This document shows, in pieces, positions 54,952-63,529 of a DNA stretch of 64,000 nucleotides. The notes under the pieces are model-generated. The model was not told the DNA's origin. It made no database searches and saw only the letters and a list, made by a program, of their open reading frames with translations. The position numbers and the translations under genes are program-made. The stretch comes from Methylophilus sp. 13 (GTDB taxonomy: Bacteria; Pseudomonadota; Gammaproteobacteria; Burkholderiales; Methylophilaceae), in contig NZ_JADKYR010000003.1 of the NCBI RefSeq assembly GCF_015354335.1, forward strand, positions 558,001-622,000, written 5' to 3'. Position 1 is the stretch's first letter. Each line of letters opens with the position of its first letter.

Positions 54952-57387
54952 ATGGCAGCAAGACGCATGAATTCAAGAACCTGGTTGCAGTCCCTTCTTT
55001 TTCTCTTCATTACTGGCAGTTTGATCGTCGCAGCCTTGCTGGTATTGATGATCAGCATCCTCTATCCTTCCCTGCCTTCGATTGATGCACTGACGGATTA
55101 CCACCCCAAATTGCCCCTGCGGGTCTATGACGCCGATGGCGGCTTGATGGCTGAATTTGGTCAGGAGCGCCGCGCATTCGTACCGATTGAACAAACGCCC
55201 AAAGTCATGAAAGACGCCATTCTGGCGATTGAAGACCGTCGCTTTTACCAGCACAACGGCATTGATACCACAGGCATTTTGCGGGCGATTCGAAACAACC
55301 TGACCGGACGCGGGCACGAAGGCGCCAGCACCATCACCATGCAGGTGGCTAAAAACTTTTTCAGCAATCCAGATACGCCACGCAATCTATGGACCAAGAT
55401 TAAAGAGGCCTTGCTGGCGATCAAAATTGAACATGCCATTAGCAAAGACAAGATTCTGGAGCTCTATCTCAACCAGATTTACCTCGGTGAGCGCGCCTAT
55501 GGTTTTGCGACTGCCGCCAAAACCTACTATGACAAAGACTTGAAACAACTGAACCTGGCCGAAGCCGCGTTACTGGCAGGCTTGCCCAAAGCGCCGAGCA
55601 AATACGATCCCTACATTCATCCCGACTACGCCATTAACCGTCAGCACGAAGTACTCCGCGACATGCACCGCTATGGCATGATCTCTGATCAAGCCTATCA
55701 AGAAGCATTAAAAGCACCGCTTAAATTCCAGTCATCCAGACGCCAAATCCAGGCACTGGGCGGGGAATACGTGGCCGAGATCGTCAGGGCAAGCTTGTAT
55801 AAACGCTATGGTGAGAAGGCTTATACCAGCGGTTTGCGTGTTTATACCACCATCAATAGCAAACACCAGGCTGCTGCCAATACGGCCATGATTCAAGGCA
55901 TCATCAATTTTGAGTTGCGGCACGGGTTCCGTGGCGCAGAGCAAGTGTTGCCATTACCGGCAACACTCAGGGCGTCGGAAGCCGCTGATTTATTGCGTGA
56001 TTTTGTCACTTACAACCAATTTGTGCCCGCCTTGGTCACCAAGGTGGAACCCAACCTGCTCACTTTGGTCACCAAGCGCGGCCAGGTACTCAAGCTGCAG
56101 GACAAATCATTGCTGCTGGTCAAAAACCATATGCCGCCCGCCAAACCCACCCCCTTGTCACTCAAGCCGGGCGCGGTCATTCGCGTATATCAAAACGGTG
56201 AAGAATGGTCGGTAGTACAACTGCCAGAAGTGGAAAGTGGCTTTATGGCACTCAATCCTGAAACCGGACAGGTACAAGCGCTGATCGGTGGCTTCAGTTT
56301 CCAGCGCAACAAATATAACCATGTCACCCAGGGTCGCCGTCAACCCGGCTCCAGCTTTAAACCATTTATTTACTCTGCAGCGCTTGAAAAAGGCTATTCC
56401 CCTGCCAGTGTGTTTGAAGACGCACCGATCAGTTTCACCTCCACCGAGACTGGCAGCAACAGCAGCTGGGAGCCGCGCAACTACGATGAAAAATATGCTG
56501 GTCCGATGCGTTTGCGTGAAGCACTGGCGCAATCCAAAAACACCATCTCAATCCGGCTTATGAATGCGATTGGCGCGCGTTATGCCCAAAACTACCTGCG
56601 CAAATTTGGCTTTGACCCCAAGGATCACCCGGCCTATCTGTCTACCGCCTTGGGCGCTGGCTCAACCACGGTCTGGCAGCTGACGGCCGCGTATGCCACC
56701 TTTGCCAATAGTGGCTATCAGGTGCATCCTTACCTGATCGAAAAGATCACGGACAGCCGCGGCAAGGTGATTCAGGCCGTGCAACCAGGCAAACATGTCT
56801 CCGCCGAGCGGGTGATTGACCAGCGCAACGCCTTCATCATTACCACCATGCTACAAGACGTGGTGAGAGATGGGACTGCGCGCGCAGCACTGTCATTGCG
56901 CCGCCCCGACATTGCCGGTAAAACTGGCACCACCAACGACCAGTTTGATGCCTGGTTTGCTGGCTACCACCCAAAAGAGGTGGCAGTCGCGTGGGTGGGT
57001 TATGACAACCCGCACAACCTGGGCCGAGGCGAAACTGGTGGCCGCGCAGCTTTACCTATCTGGATACGCTATATGCAGCAAACCCTGTCAGGTCAGCCGA
57101 TTTATCAATACAAAGTGCCTGAGGGCGTCTTGCAATTGAAAGTAGATGCTTACACCGGTGCGCAGATCAGCGAAGACGATGCGGGCATTTATGAGTATTT
57201 TTATGAAGAGCACTTGCCACAATCCAAACCCGAAACACTGCCTGGCTTGTTTGACCCGGAGGGTGAACATGCGCCCGAAGAGGAAGAGCCTTCCTTTTTG
57301 GAGCGCCTGATCGGCGAACACAGTGGCAACAATGAGGATAGAAAACTGCCAGCCAATCCGGCAGCCAAGCTGCTGAGCCCGAATTAG
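54952..57387 (+). CDS. mrcA: Penicillin-binding protein 1A (bifunctional peptidoglycan synthase)
   Basis: This 811-residue inner-membrane enzyme has a single N-terminal helix (LFLFITGSLIVAALLVLMISIL). The glycosyltransferase domain has the catalytic Glu in EDRRFYQHNGID and the GASTITMQVAKN motif. The transpeptidase domain has SxxK at Ser467-Lys470 (PGSSFKP), SKN in AQSKNTISIR and KTGTTND. An OB-like insert (about 320-420) lies between the domains. The C-terminal tail is acidic and unstructured. Divergent pilM is the classical neighbour. Confidence 0.96.
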   Translation: MAARRMNSRTWLQSLLFLFITGSLIVAALLVLMISILYPSLPSIDALTDYHPKLPLRVYDADGGLMAEFGQERRAFVPIEQTPKVMKDAILAIEDRRFYQHNGIDTTGILRAIRNNLTGRGHEGASTITMQVAKNFFSNPDTPRNLWTKIKEALLAIKIEHAISKDKILELYLNQIYLGERAYGFATAAKTYYDKDLKQLNLAEAALLAGLPKAPSKYDPYIHPDYAINRQHEVLRDMHRYGMISDQAYQEALKAPLKFQSSRRQIQALGGEYVAEIVRASLYKRYGEKAYTSGLRVYTTINSKHQAAANTAMIQGIINFELRHGFRGAEQVLPLPATLRASEAADLLRDFVTYNQFVPALVTKVEPNLLTLVTKRGQVLKLQDKSLLLVKNHMPPAKPTPLSLKPGAVIRVYQNGEEWSVVQLPEVESGFMALNPETGQVQALIGGFSFQRNKYNHVTQGRRQPGSSFKPFIYSAALEKGYSPASVFEDAPISFTSTETGSNSSWEPRNYDEKYAGPMRLREALAQSKNTISIRLMNAIGARYAQNYLRKFGFDPKDHPAYLSTALGAGSTTVWQLTAAYATFANSGYQVHPYLIEKITDSRGKVIQAVQPGKHVSAERVIDQRNAFIITTMLQDVVRDGTARAALSLRRPDIAGKTGTTNDQFDAWFAGYHPKEVAVAWVGYDNPHNLGRGETGGRAALPIWIRYMQQTLSGQPIYQYKVPEGVLQLKVDAYTGAQISEDDAGIYEYFYEEHLPQSKPETLPGLFDPEGEHAPEEEEPSFLERLIGEHSGNNEDRKLPANPAAKLLSPN

Positions 57388-57413
57388 CAATCAATCTACG
57401 AAAAGCCTAAAGT

Positions 57414-58049
57414 ATGTTTGATGATTTTACGAGTGACTTGAGGCAAGAAATTGCCCAATCTGCTGCGCGCCTGATGTTTGAAGAAGGCATCAGTGACTAT
57501 GCGCGCGCCAAACGCAAAGCCATCAAAGCCATGGGCATCACGCAAGATGCGCCCTTGCCGACCAACGGCGAAATTGATGCGGCCTTGCGTGAATATCACG
57601 CGCTTTACGCAGATGAAAGCGATGCCGCTCACCTGCTGGAACTGCGGCAGGCCGCGCTGCATACCATGCGGCTATTGCAGAAATTCCAGCCCTACCTGAC
57701 TGGCGCCGTCATGGAAGGCACTGCCGGGCCCCATGCCGATACCGAAATCCATGTCTTTGCCGAGAGCGCCAAAGAACTGGAAATCTACCTGCTTAACCAG
57801 AATATCCCCTACCGCCTCGACGAACAGCACTACCGCATGTCAGACCGTCCGAGCAAACAAAAGCACGAATTGCTACGCAAACGGGTGCCGGTGGTACTGG
57901 TAGAAACCCGGTACGGTACGCAACGCATCAGTATTTTTGAAGCCGACGACCTGCGTACCGCCCCGCGTAAACACGGGGAAAAGGCGGGAATCCACCGGAT
58001 GACGCTGGCGCAGGTGGAAGCGCTGCTGAAACCGATCCTGACTGAATAA
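57414..58049 (+). CDS. Conserved hypothetical protein, possible nucleotidyltransferase fold
   Basis: This 211-residue soluble protein lies 26 bases after the PBP1A gene. The first 90 residues are helical (RQEIAQSAARLMFEEGISDYARAKRKAIKAMG in part). A strand-turn GAVMEGTAGPHADTEIHVFAES then recalls the GS...DxD/E motif of the MNT-type nucleotidyltransferases, though with Gly-Thr in place of Gly-Ser. The C-terminus has basic strands with RYGTQRISIFE. I recognise it only as a conserved betaproteobacterial protein; the enzymatic reading is a guess. Confidence 0.7.
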   Translation: MFDDFTSDLRQEIAQSAARLMFEEGISDYARAKRKAIKAMGITQDAPLPTNGEIDAALREYHALYADESDAAHLLELRQAALHTMRLLQKFQPYLTGAVMEGTAGPHADTEIHVFAESAKELEIYLLNQNIPYRLDEQHYRMSDRPSKQKHELLRKRVPVVLVETRYGTQRISIFEADDLRTAPRKHGEKAGIHRMTLAQVEALLKPILTE

Positions 58050-58095
58050 TCAGATTGCCGCAGCTCGACTGCGCGTGACATCCCTCATTTAACAA

Positions 58096-58401
58096 CTCAA
58101 CCTGCTTGCAGAGATTCCCGTGCTCTTGCCTGAGGAATGCCTTCAAGTGCTGCTCTCTTCACCTCAACTGCATATTGAGCGCATCGTCTCCTAGGGTCAT
58201 TCATCGACAGCGGACTTCTGGGATGACCAAGCGCAAGCTGCGTGGGTGTTGCGCTTGCAAGATGAAGCAGAACGGGCATTTGAAGAAGGCACCCTCAACC
58301 TGAAAGCCGGAGATTGTCTGAATATTGCCGCTAAACACCGGTTGAAATGGACCTAGCCAAACAGAGAGACCCTCTGGCTAGCCGAGTTTTATGAAGGATA
58401 A
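58096..58401 (+). pseudogene. Cupin-domain protein interrupted by two amber codons
   Basis: One plus-strand frame reads like a complete 100-residue cupin protein: NLLAEIPVLLPEECLQVLLS, then HIERIVS, stop, GHSSTADFWDD, AAWVLRLQDEAERAFEEGT, LNLKAGDCLNIAAKHRLKWT, stop, PNRETLWLAEFYEG. Both internal stops are TAG (58192-58194 and 58354-58356). No ATG stands where the protein should begin; the expected codon is CTC. The frame is otherwise unbroken and shows no shift, which suggests recent decay. Family knowledge places such cupins as small beta-barrel proteins of unclear role. Confidence 0.72.
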
Positions 58402-58680
58402 GCGTAACTGGCCAGATTGTTAGGCAGCATAGAAAAAATCGTCGAGTAGGGGCATGCCTGCACAGTAAACAATGCGTGTTTTCTTCTGATAGCCAATCCC
58501 ATCGCAACAAGAATCTAAAGTGTGCGATCACTTTGATGCTTGTCCTCAGAGAATCCTGAGAAAAACCTGAATAAACGCCTGAGTTTTTCTGATCCAGGCA
58601 TCCGCACCGCTTCTTAAATCACTCAGCGCACAGATTTGATCAAGTAGCCTCATCTGCCTTGCACGTCATTCGAGGCTACC
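58402..58680. other. Intergenic stretch with two inverted repeats
   Basis: There is no gene. AAAGTG-N6-CACTTT at 58517-58534 is a short palindrome, and an 8-base arm pair AGAAAAAC/GTTTTTCT spans 58559-58590. The latter could be a weak terminator of the minus-strand export operon that ends at 58681. Neither has clear evidence of function. Confidence 0.4.
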
Positions 58681-60435
58681 CTACTGCATGCTAATCTGCG
58701 TATAACCCAACACCGTTCCGGTGGCAAAGGTCAGGTCTATCAGGGCAATCTGATAGTCATTAATGGCGCGAATTTCCTTGATCTGCGCCTCGCCTAGCCG
58801 GGTCAGCGTTTCCAGCACTTCGGTCATGGTACGCAAGCCTTCATTAAACTGCTTGAGTTCGGCTTCGTAGTTATAGCCGGCGATCATCACCTGCTGGCGT
58901 GCCGCGAGAATGCGCTGCCAGTTTTGCTCAAGCTTATCCAGGGCGTCATGAATTTCGCGTTTGACGGTCAGCGCTTGCAGCGTTTTGTTAGTCAGGCGCT
59001 GCATACGCTGGGCAATGGCTTTATCCAGCTTGGCTTTGCGCGCTTCATTGCTCACTGGCATTTCAAACTTCAGGCCCACCGACCAGTCATTGTATTGGCC
59101 ATTCAGCAAATCCTGACCGATATTGCCTGCCCGGTTGGCAGAACTGGACAGGGCGCCGTATTGGTAATCCAGCGTAAACATCGGCAGGGTCTGATTTTGC
59201 AGATAATCAATTTGTAATTGATCTGCGCTCAGCTTGAGCTCCTGATCGAGTAGCTCGATGCGGCTATCCAACGCATCTTTGAGCAGTTTTTCACGGTCAA
59301 ACTCAAACTTGACCAGATTGGGCGTGGTAGAAGGTACCCACGGCAAACTAGTCACGCCTTGCTCCGGCAGTTCGTTGAGCAGGAACTGTAACTGGCGCTG
59401 GGCCAGCTTGAGGTTGGTTTCGGCAATAATCAGCGCTTCCATGCGATCCGCGACACCAATTTCAGCACGGTTGACTTCAATCGCGGCGGTGAGCCCCTCC
59501 TGCACGCGGCGTTTGACCATGGCCAGATTTTGGCTAGCATATTCATACTGATTGCGGCGCACATCCAGGGCCGCCCAAGCCTCGTATAAATCCCAGTAAG
59601 CTTTATCCACCATGGTGACTATGCGGATGCTTTGCAAACGCGTTCTGAGCTGGGCGCTATCCTGATCAAGTGCTGCAATGCGGATGCTGGCCTCGTTCAC
59701 CTGCCGCCCGGCATTACGCAACAACGGCTGGCTGAAGGAGAAGCGCAATGCACTACGGTATTGGTCACTGGGCAGACTGCCCTTGCTCTGGTAGTTTTCC
59801 AGTGGCGCACTCAGGGTAACGCTACCACCAGTTCTTAACGGCACTTTGATGCCCGTTTCCAACTCCCAAAACTCCTTGTTTTGGGCTGCCGGATTCAGTT
59901 TGACCAGCTCGCTATCCAGCGCAGGATTATCCGACTTGAAAATCACTTTGTCGCCCGCCATCGCAGGCAAGTCTTTCTGGCCATATTTGGCGTAGGCAAA
60001 AATGACCTGGTCAAACTTGGCCTGCTCTTCACGCAACGATTGCGCGGCAATGGTCGGGTCGATTTTGGCCACTTGCAAATTAAGATTATTTTGCAACGCC
60101 TTCTGCCGCACATCCGCAATACTCAGTTGCGGCCCTTGCTTGGGCGCATTGCTGAGCATATTTGCAGTTTCTGGCGAGTCAAACGGTTGCAGCGCACTTT
60201 TCAGGTCTATCACTACCGACTTATTGCGTTGTTGCTGCTGCTGTTTGACCGCATCATGCAGCGGCACACCCTTGCCCTTGGCATATGGCTCCAGGCCGCG
60301 GCCTTCTGTGTTCTGCAATCGCTGGCGCGCCCGGCTGTCACTCAATGACTCATCCGCACCGACAACTGTGGCCAATAGCATACTGGCCAGACCAAACAGC
60401 CTGGTCAAAACCGGTATTTGCACACCACGCTTCAT
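58681..60435 (-). CDS. TolC-family outer-membrane factor of an export operon
   Basis: This 584-residue outer-membrane channel is longer than typical TolC because of an 80-residue N-terminal extension. That extension has a signal peptide (LFGLASMLLATVVGADES) and a charged QQQQQRN-rich linker. Two OEP domains of long helices follow (NNLNLQVAKIDPTIAAQSLREEQ, and later AQRMQRLTNKTLQALTVKREIHDALDKL in part). It overlaps the HlyD-like gene by four bases and completes a three-part exporter. Confidence 0.9.
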   Translation of the reverse strand: MKRGVQIPVLTRLFGLASMLLATVVGADESLSDSRARQRLQNTEGRGLEPYAKGKGVPLHDAVKQQQQQRNKSVVIDLKSALQPFDSPETANMLSNAPKQGPQLSIADVRQKALQNNLNLQVAKIDPTIAAQSLREEQAKFDQVIFAYAKYGQKDLPAMAGDKVIFKSDNPALDSELVKLNPAAQNKEFWELETGIKVPLRTGGSVTLSAPLENYQSKGSLPSDQYRSALRFSFSQPLLRNAGRQVNEASIRIAALDQDSAQLRTRLQSIRIVTMVDKAYWDLYEAWAALDVRRNQYEYASQNLAMVKRRVQEGLTAAIEVNRAEIGVADRMEALIIAETNLKLAQRQLQFLLNELPEQGVTSLPWVPSTTPNLVKFEFDREKLLKDALDSRIELLDQELKLSADQLQIDYLQNQTLPMFTLDYQYGALSSSANRAGNIGQDLLNGQYNDWSVGLKFEMPVSNEARKAKLDKAIAQRMQRLTNKTLQALTVKREIHDALDKLEQNWQRILAARQQVMIAGYNYEAELKQFNEGLRTMTEVLETLTRLGEAQIKEIRAINDYQIALIDLTFATGTVLGYTQISMQ

Positions 60436-61745
60436 TTGCTTACCCCAACGCCAGCCGGTAGATTGAGCGGTGTTGGCTCATGCGGGATTCTGGGCGGGAA
60501 GCCATTGAGCAGGCGCCACAATTCATAGCCTATCGTCACTTTCTCCAACAATACCCAACCCTTGGCACTGATACCCTGACGCAAAAAGCGGGCTTCTGGC
60601 CATTGCGGCGTGCCTTCTTTATGGATCACCATGATACGGAAATGCCCGGTGCCATTGTCAGTCGGGTCGACGAAAGCAATTTTTCCCTCAAACGTGCCCA
60701 CACCGACTTGCGCCCAGCCAGGCACCTGAATCGCAGGCCACCCCTCAAATTCGAGACGCACAACACTGTCGCGAGTAATCAGTGGCGCATCGCGGCCATC
60801 AACCCATAACTCCACGGCACGCTGCGAGGTATGTGGCACAATAATCAGCAAGGGATCACCTTGCTTGATTATCTGGGATTGTGAATTGACCGGTAAACGG
60901 AAAATCGTGCCATCTCGGGGCGCGATGATTTTCTGCATGTTTTGCCGCGCCAGTGAAATCTCGGAGCTGTGCAGGCTGTTTTCAGCATCTGAGACCTCGC
61001 CTTTGATTTTGTTGATATTGGCCGTGACCGAATCCAGATATGCTTGCGTATCGGCACGCACCTGGCGGATTTCTGCTTGTGCCGACTGCGCCTCGGCCAT
61101 GGCCGATTGCAGTTGTGCCTGCACACTATTTAGGTTACGGCTGGCAATCGTATGGTCACGCTCAGCCACTTCGGTGTCTCGCTTGGAAACCAGGCCATCG
61201 CCCAGTAGGCGTTGCATACGCTTGACCTGCATCGTGGCAGCATCCAGCGTCGCTTGAGCAGAGTTCACCGCTTCACGTGCACTGAGAATTTTTTGGTTAG
61301 CGACATCCAACTTGTATTGGGCGGCGGTGATTTTGGCATCACGGCCGGCGGCCAGGTTGTCACGCTGCACCGAGTAAGCTGATAACTCGCTTTGCTTGGA
61401 AGCGAGTTTGTCCTCCAGGTTATCGCGCTGCGCTTGCAGGCGCTGCCTGAAGTTAGGATCAGTATCGCTGATTTCCAGCAATACATCGCCTTGCTTCACT
61501 TGCGAACCCTCTTGCACATACCAGTGCTGGATGAGCCCGCTCACGGGGGCATCGACGGTTTGCACCCGCTCGGAGGGAGAGTAGGCCGTGACCTTGCCCA
61601 GCGCGGTCACGTTTTGTTGCCATGGCAGAGGCAAAAAAGCAAGGGGCAGCACAACAAGCAGCCAGGCCATCCGTTTGATCCAAACCCTTAAATGCTCAGG
61701 GGTTTGTACGCTTTGTGTCAGCATACTTTCAACCGTATTACTCAT
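60432..61745 (-). CDS. HlyD-family membrane fusion protein
   Basis: This 437-residue periplasmic adaptor has one transmembrane helix (MAWLLVVLPLAFLPL). A biotinyl-lipoyl-like half-motif follows (VDAPVSGLIQHWYVQEGSQVKQGDVLLEI; pieces APVSGLIQHW and GSQVKQGDVLLEI). A very long coiled coil runs from about 100 to 270, and a second half-motif reads APRDGTIFRLP. It joins the ABC protein to the TolC-like channel and overlaps both genes. Confidence 0.93.
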   Translation of the reverse strand: MSNTVESMLTQSVQTPEHLRVWIKRMAWLLVVLPLAFLPLPWQQNVTALGKVTAYSPSERVQTVDAPVSGLIQHWYVQEGSQVKQGDVLLEISDTDPNFRQRLQAQRDNLEDKLASKQSELSAYSVQRDNLAAGRDAKITAAQYKLDVANQKILSAREAVNSAQATLDAATMQVKRMQRLLGDGLVSKRDTEVAERDHTIASRNLNSVQAQLQSAMAEAQSAQAEIRQVRADTQAYLDSVTANINKIKGEVSDAENSLHSSEISLARQNMQKIIAPRDGTIFRLPVNSQSQIIKQGDPLLIIVPHTSQRAVELWVDGRDAPLITRDSVVRLEFEGWPAIQVPGWAQVGVGTFEGKIAFVDPTDNGTGHFRIMVIHKEGTPQWPEARFLRQGISAKGWVLLEKVTIGYELWRLLNGFPPRIPHEPTPLNLPAGVGVSK

Positions 61746-63420
61746 GCTGACCTCCTGCCACGTCTGTCGCCGCTTGGCTTTGCAGATGAATGACTTGTTT
61801 GCATTGCTGGGCGATATGCTGATATCGCGTGGTGATCAACACCATCCAGTCCTGCTGGTGACGTTTAAGCAACATCAGCACCTGATCCAGCTCATGTTGC
61901 GCCAGTTGATCCAGCAAGCCATCAATGATTAATACATCCGGTTGACCCAGCATCGCACGGGCAAGCATTAACCGTTGTAACTGCGTATGCGTCATCGGTG
62001 CGCCAAAGTCGGTCAAGACTGTTTCTACGCCATTGGGCAGCTTGCTGATTTCTTGCCACAACCCAAGCACCTGTAGTAACTCAATCACCTGATCAAGTGT
62101 CACCTCTGGCCGTTGCAACCTCAGATTATCCAGAATAGAGCCATGCTGCCACTCGACTTTGTTCGCCACGCCAATCCGGTCACGCAAATGTGCCAGGTCA
62201 AGCTGGCGCACATCAATGTCGTTGTAGCTGACATGTCCTTGCAGCGGCTGCCTCATACCGGTGATCAGCTCCAGCAACGTCGTTTTACCGCTGCCTAAGC
62301 CACCGATCAACGCCAGGCTTTCGCCACGTTGCAAGTGAAAACTCAGGTTGCTGACCAAAGCGGCTTGATCCGCGTGTTGAAAAGTCAGCTGATGCACCTT
62401 TAGGGTAGTGTAGCCTTCCTGACCTGACTGATGCTCCCCCGAGCGCTCTACAGGCAAGGTTTCCAGCACGCCAAGTTTATCGACCGCCGCAAGCAGATCA
62501 TAGAAATACTCCAGCTTGGTCACAAATCGTACAAACGCAGAAAGCACCCCAAAAATAATCAGCTCTGCGGCAACAAACTGGCCCAGATTGATCTGGCCTT
62601 TAATCACCAGCGTCCCACCTAAAATCAGCATACCCGTGCCAATCAAGGCATAGAGGCCCACCGCGCCTATCAGTTGCATCATGAGTACTTTAAAGTGCTT
62701 GGTCCTGACTTGCAGATAGCCTTCTGCAAGCTGCGCGGTATTCGCCGTGTTGCGCTGAGTCGCACCATAAAACTTTGAGAGCCATTTATTGCGGGCAATG
62801 GTTTCCAGCCAAGCCGCCATTTCATATTTGGCTTTAGACTCTTTGATCGATGTCTCTTCTGCCTGTTTACCCAGGCCAAAAATAATCACCCACAACACAA
62901 TCAGCATGAGGATGACCAAAATGCCAAAATACAGACTATAAAAAAGCAGCACAATGCTGCCGATGATGCCTTGCAACAAGGCGGTCAAGCCAACCGTGAG
63001 TAAGGTGGCCATCGATTTCTGCACCGTTTGAATATCAAAATAACGATTCACCAGTTCTACCGGATTGAATTTGTCATACACAGAAATATGAATTTGCCCG
63101 GTATTTTGCGCAATCTGTAAGCTATACCGTACAAAAAGCCGTCGTTGAATCATCTCAACCAGAAAACTCTCAATCGCATAAATCGCACCAGACAACGCCA
63201 GCAAACAAAACAGGATAAACCCCACGACGTACAGCGGCTGCAATACGCCGCCCATGGTGACGATATTCACCATCGCCTGCACGGCAACAGGTGTCGCGAT
63301 ACCCAGCACACCGTAAGCCGCAGTTAAATAAAAAAGCAGCAAAATGTCCTGTTTTTCAAATGAGAGTAATTTGACGACTCTTTGAAAAGGGCTGAGAGAT
63401 GTTGTATGAATGTTTGCCAT
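61738..63420 (-). CDS. ABC exporter (membrane plus ATPase) with degenerate catalytic motifs
   Basis: This 560-residue protein has six N-terminal transmembrane segments (residues 25-305) and a C-terminal nucleotide-binding domain. There is no C39 peptidase domain. Walker A is intact at 373-380 (GGLGSGKT), but the signature LSGGQ reads MTHTQ (476-480), the residue after the Walker B Asp500 is Gly501 rather than Glu, the H-loop His is Thr531, and the Q-loop Gln is Lys421. It may bind ATP but hydrolyse it poorly or only with another subunit. It is first of the three-gene operon. Confidence 0.88.
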   Translation of the reverse strand: MANIHTTSLSPFQRVVKLLSFEKQDILLLFYLTAAYGVLGIATPVAVQAMVNIVTMGGVLQPLYVVGFILFCLLALSGAIYAIESFLVEMIQRRLFVRYSLQIAQNTGQIHISVYDKFNPVELVNRYFDIQTVQKSMATLLTVGLTALLQGIIGSIVLLFYSLYFGILVILMLIVLWVIIFGLGKQAEETSIKESKAKYEMAAWLETIARNKWLSKFYGATQRNTANTAQLAEGYLQVRTKHFKVLMMQLIGAVGLYALIGTGMLILGGTLVIKGQINLGQFVAAELIIFGVLSAFVRFVTKLEYFYDLLAAVDKLGVLETLPVERSGEHQSGQEGYTTLKVHQLTFQHADQAALVSNLSFHLQRGESLALIGGLGSGKTTLLELITGMRQPLQGHVSYNDIDVRQLDLAHLRDRIGVANKVEWQHGSILDNLRLQRPEVTLDQVIELLQVLGLWQEISKLPNGVETVLTDFGAPMTHTQLQRLMLARAMLGQPDVLIIDGLLDQLAQHELDQVLMLLKRHQQDWMVLITTRYQHIAQQCKQVIHLQSQAATDVAGGQHE

Positions 63421-63480
63421 AATAAGAATTGTTGTTAACTAGGCCCTGTAAATGGATAACAACCGTTTATATTAGTTCCC

Positions 63481-63511
63481 CAAAAAAAAACGGCTCTAAC
63501 TAGAGCCGTTT
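63481..63511 (-). terminator. Rho-independent terminator of the ammonium transporter gene
   Basis: An 11-bp stem (63488-63498 with 63501-63511) is followed on the minus strand by a run of nine T. It lies 18 bases after the amt stop and insulates the export operon. Confidence 0.92.
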
Positions 63512-63529
63512 CTTTATACCACACAACGA

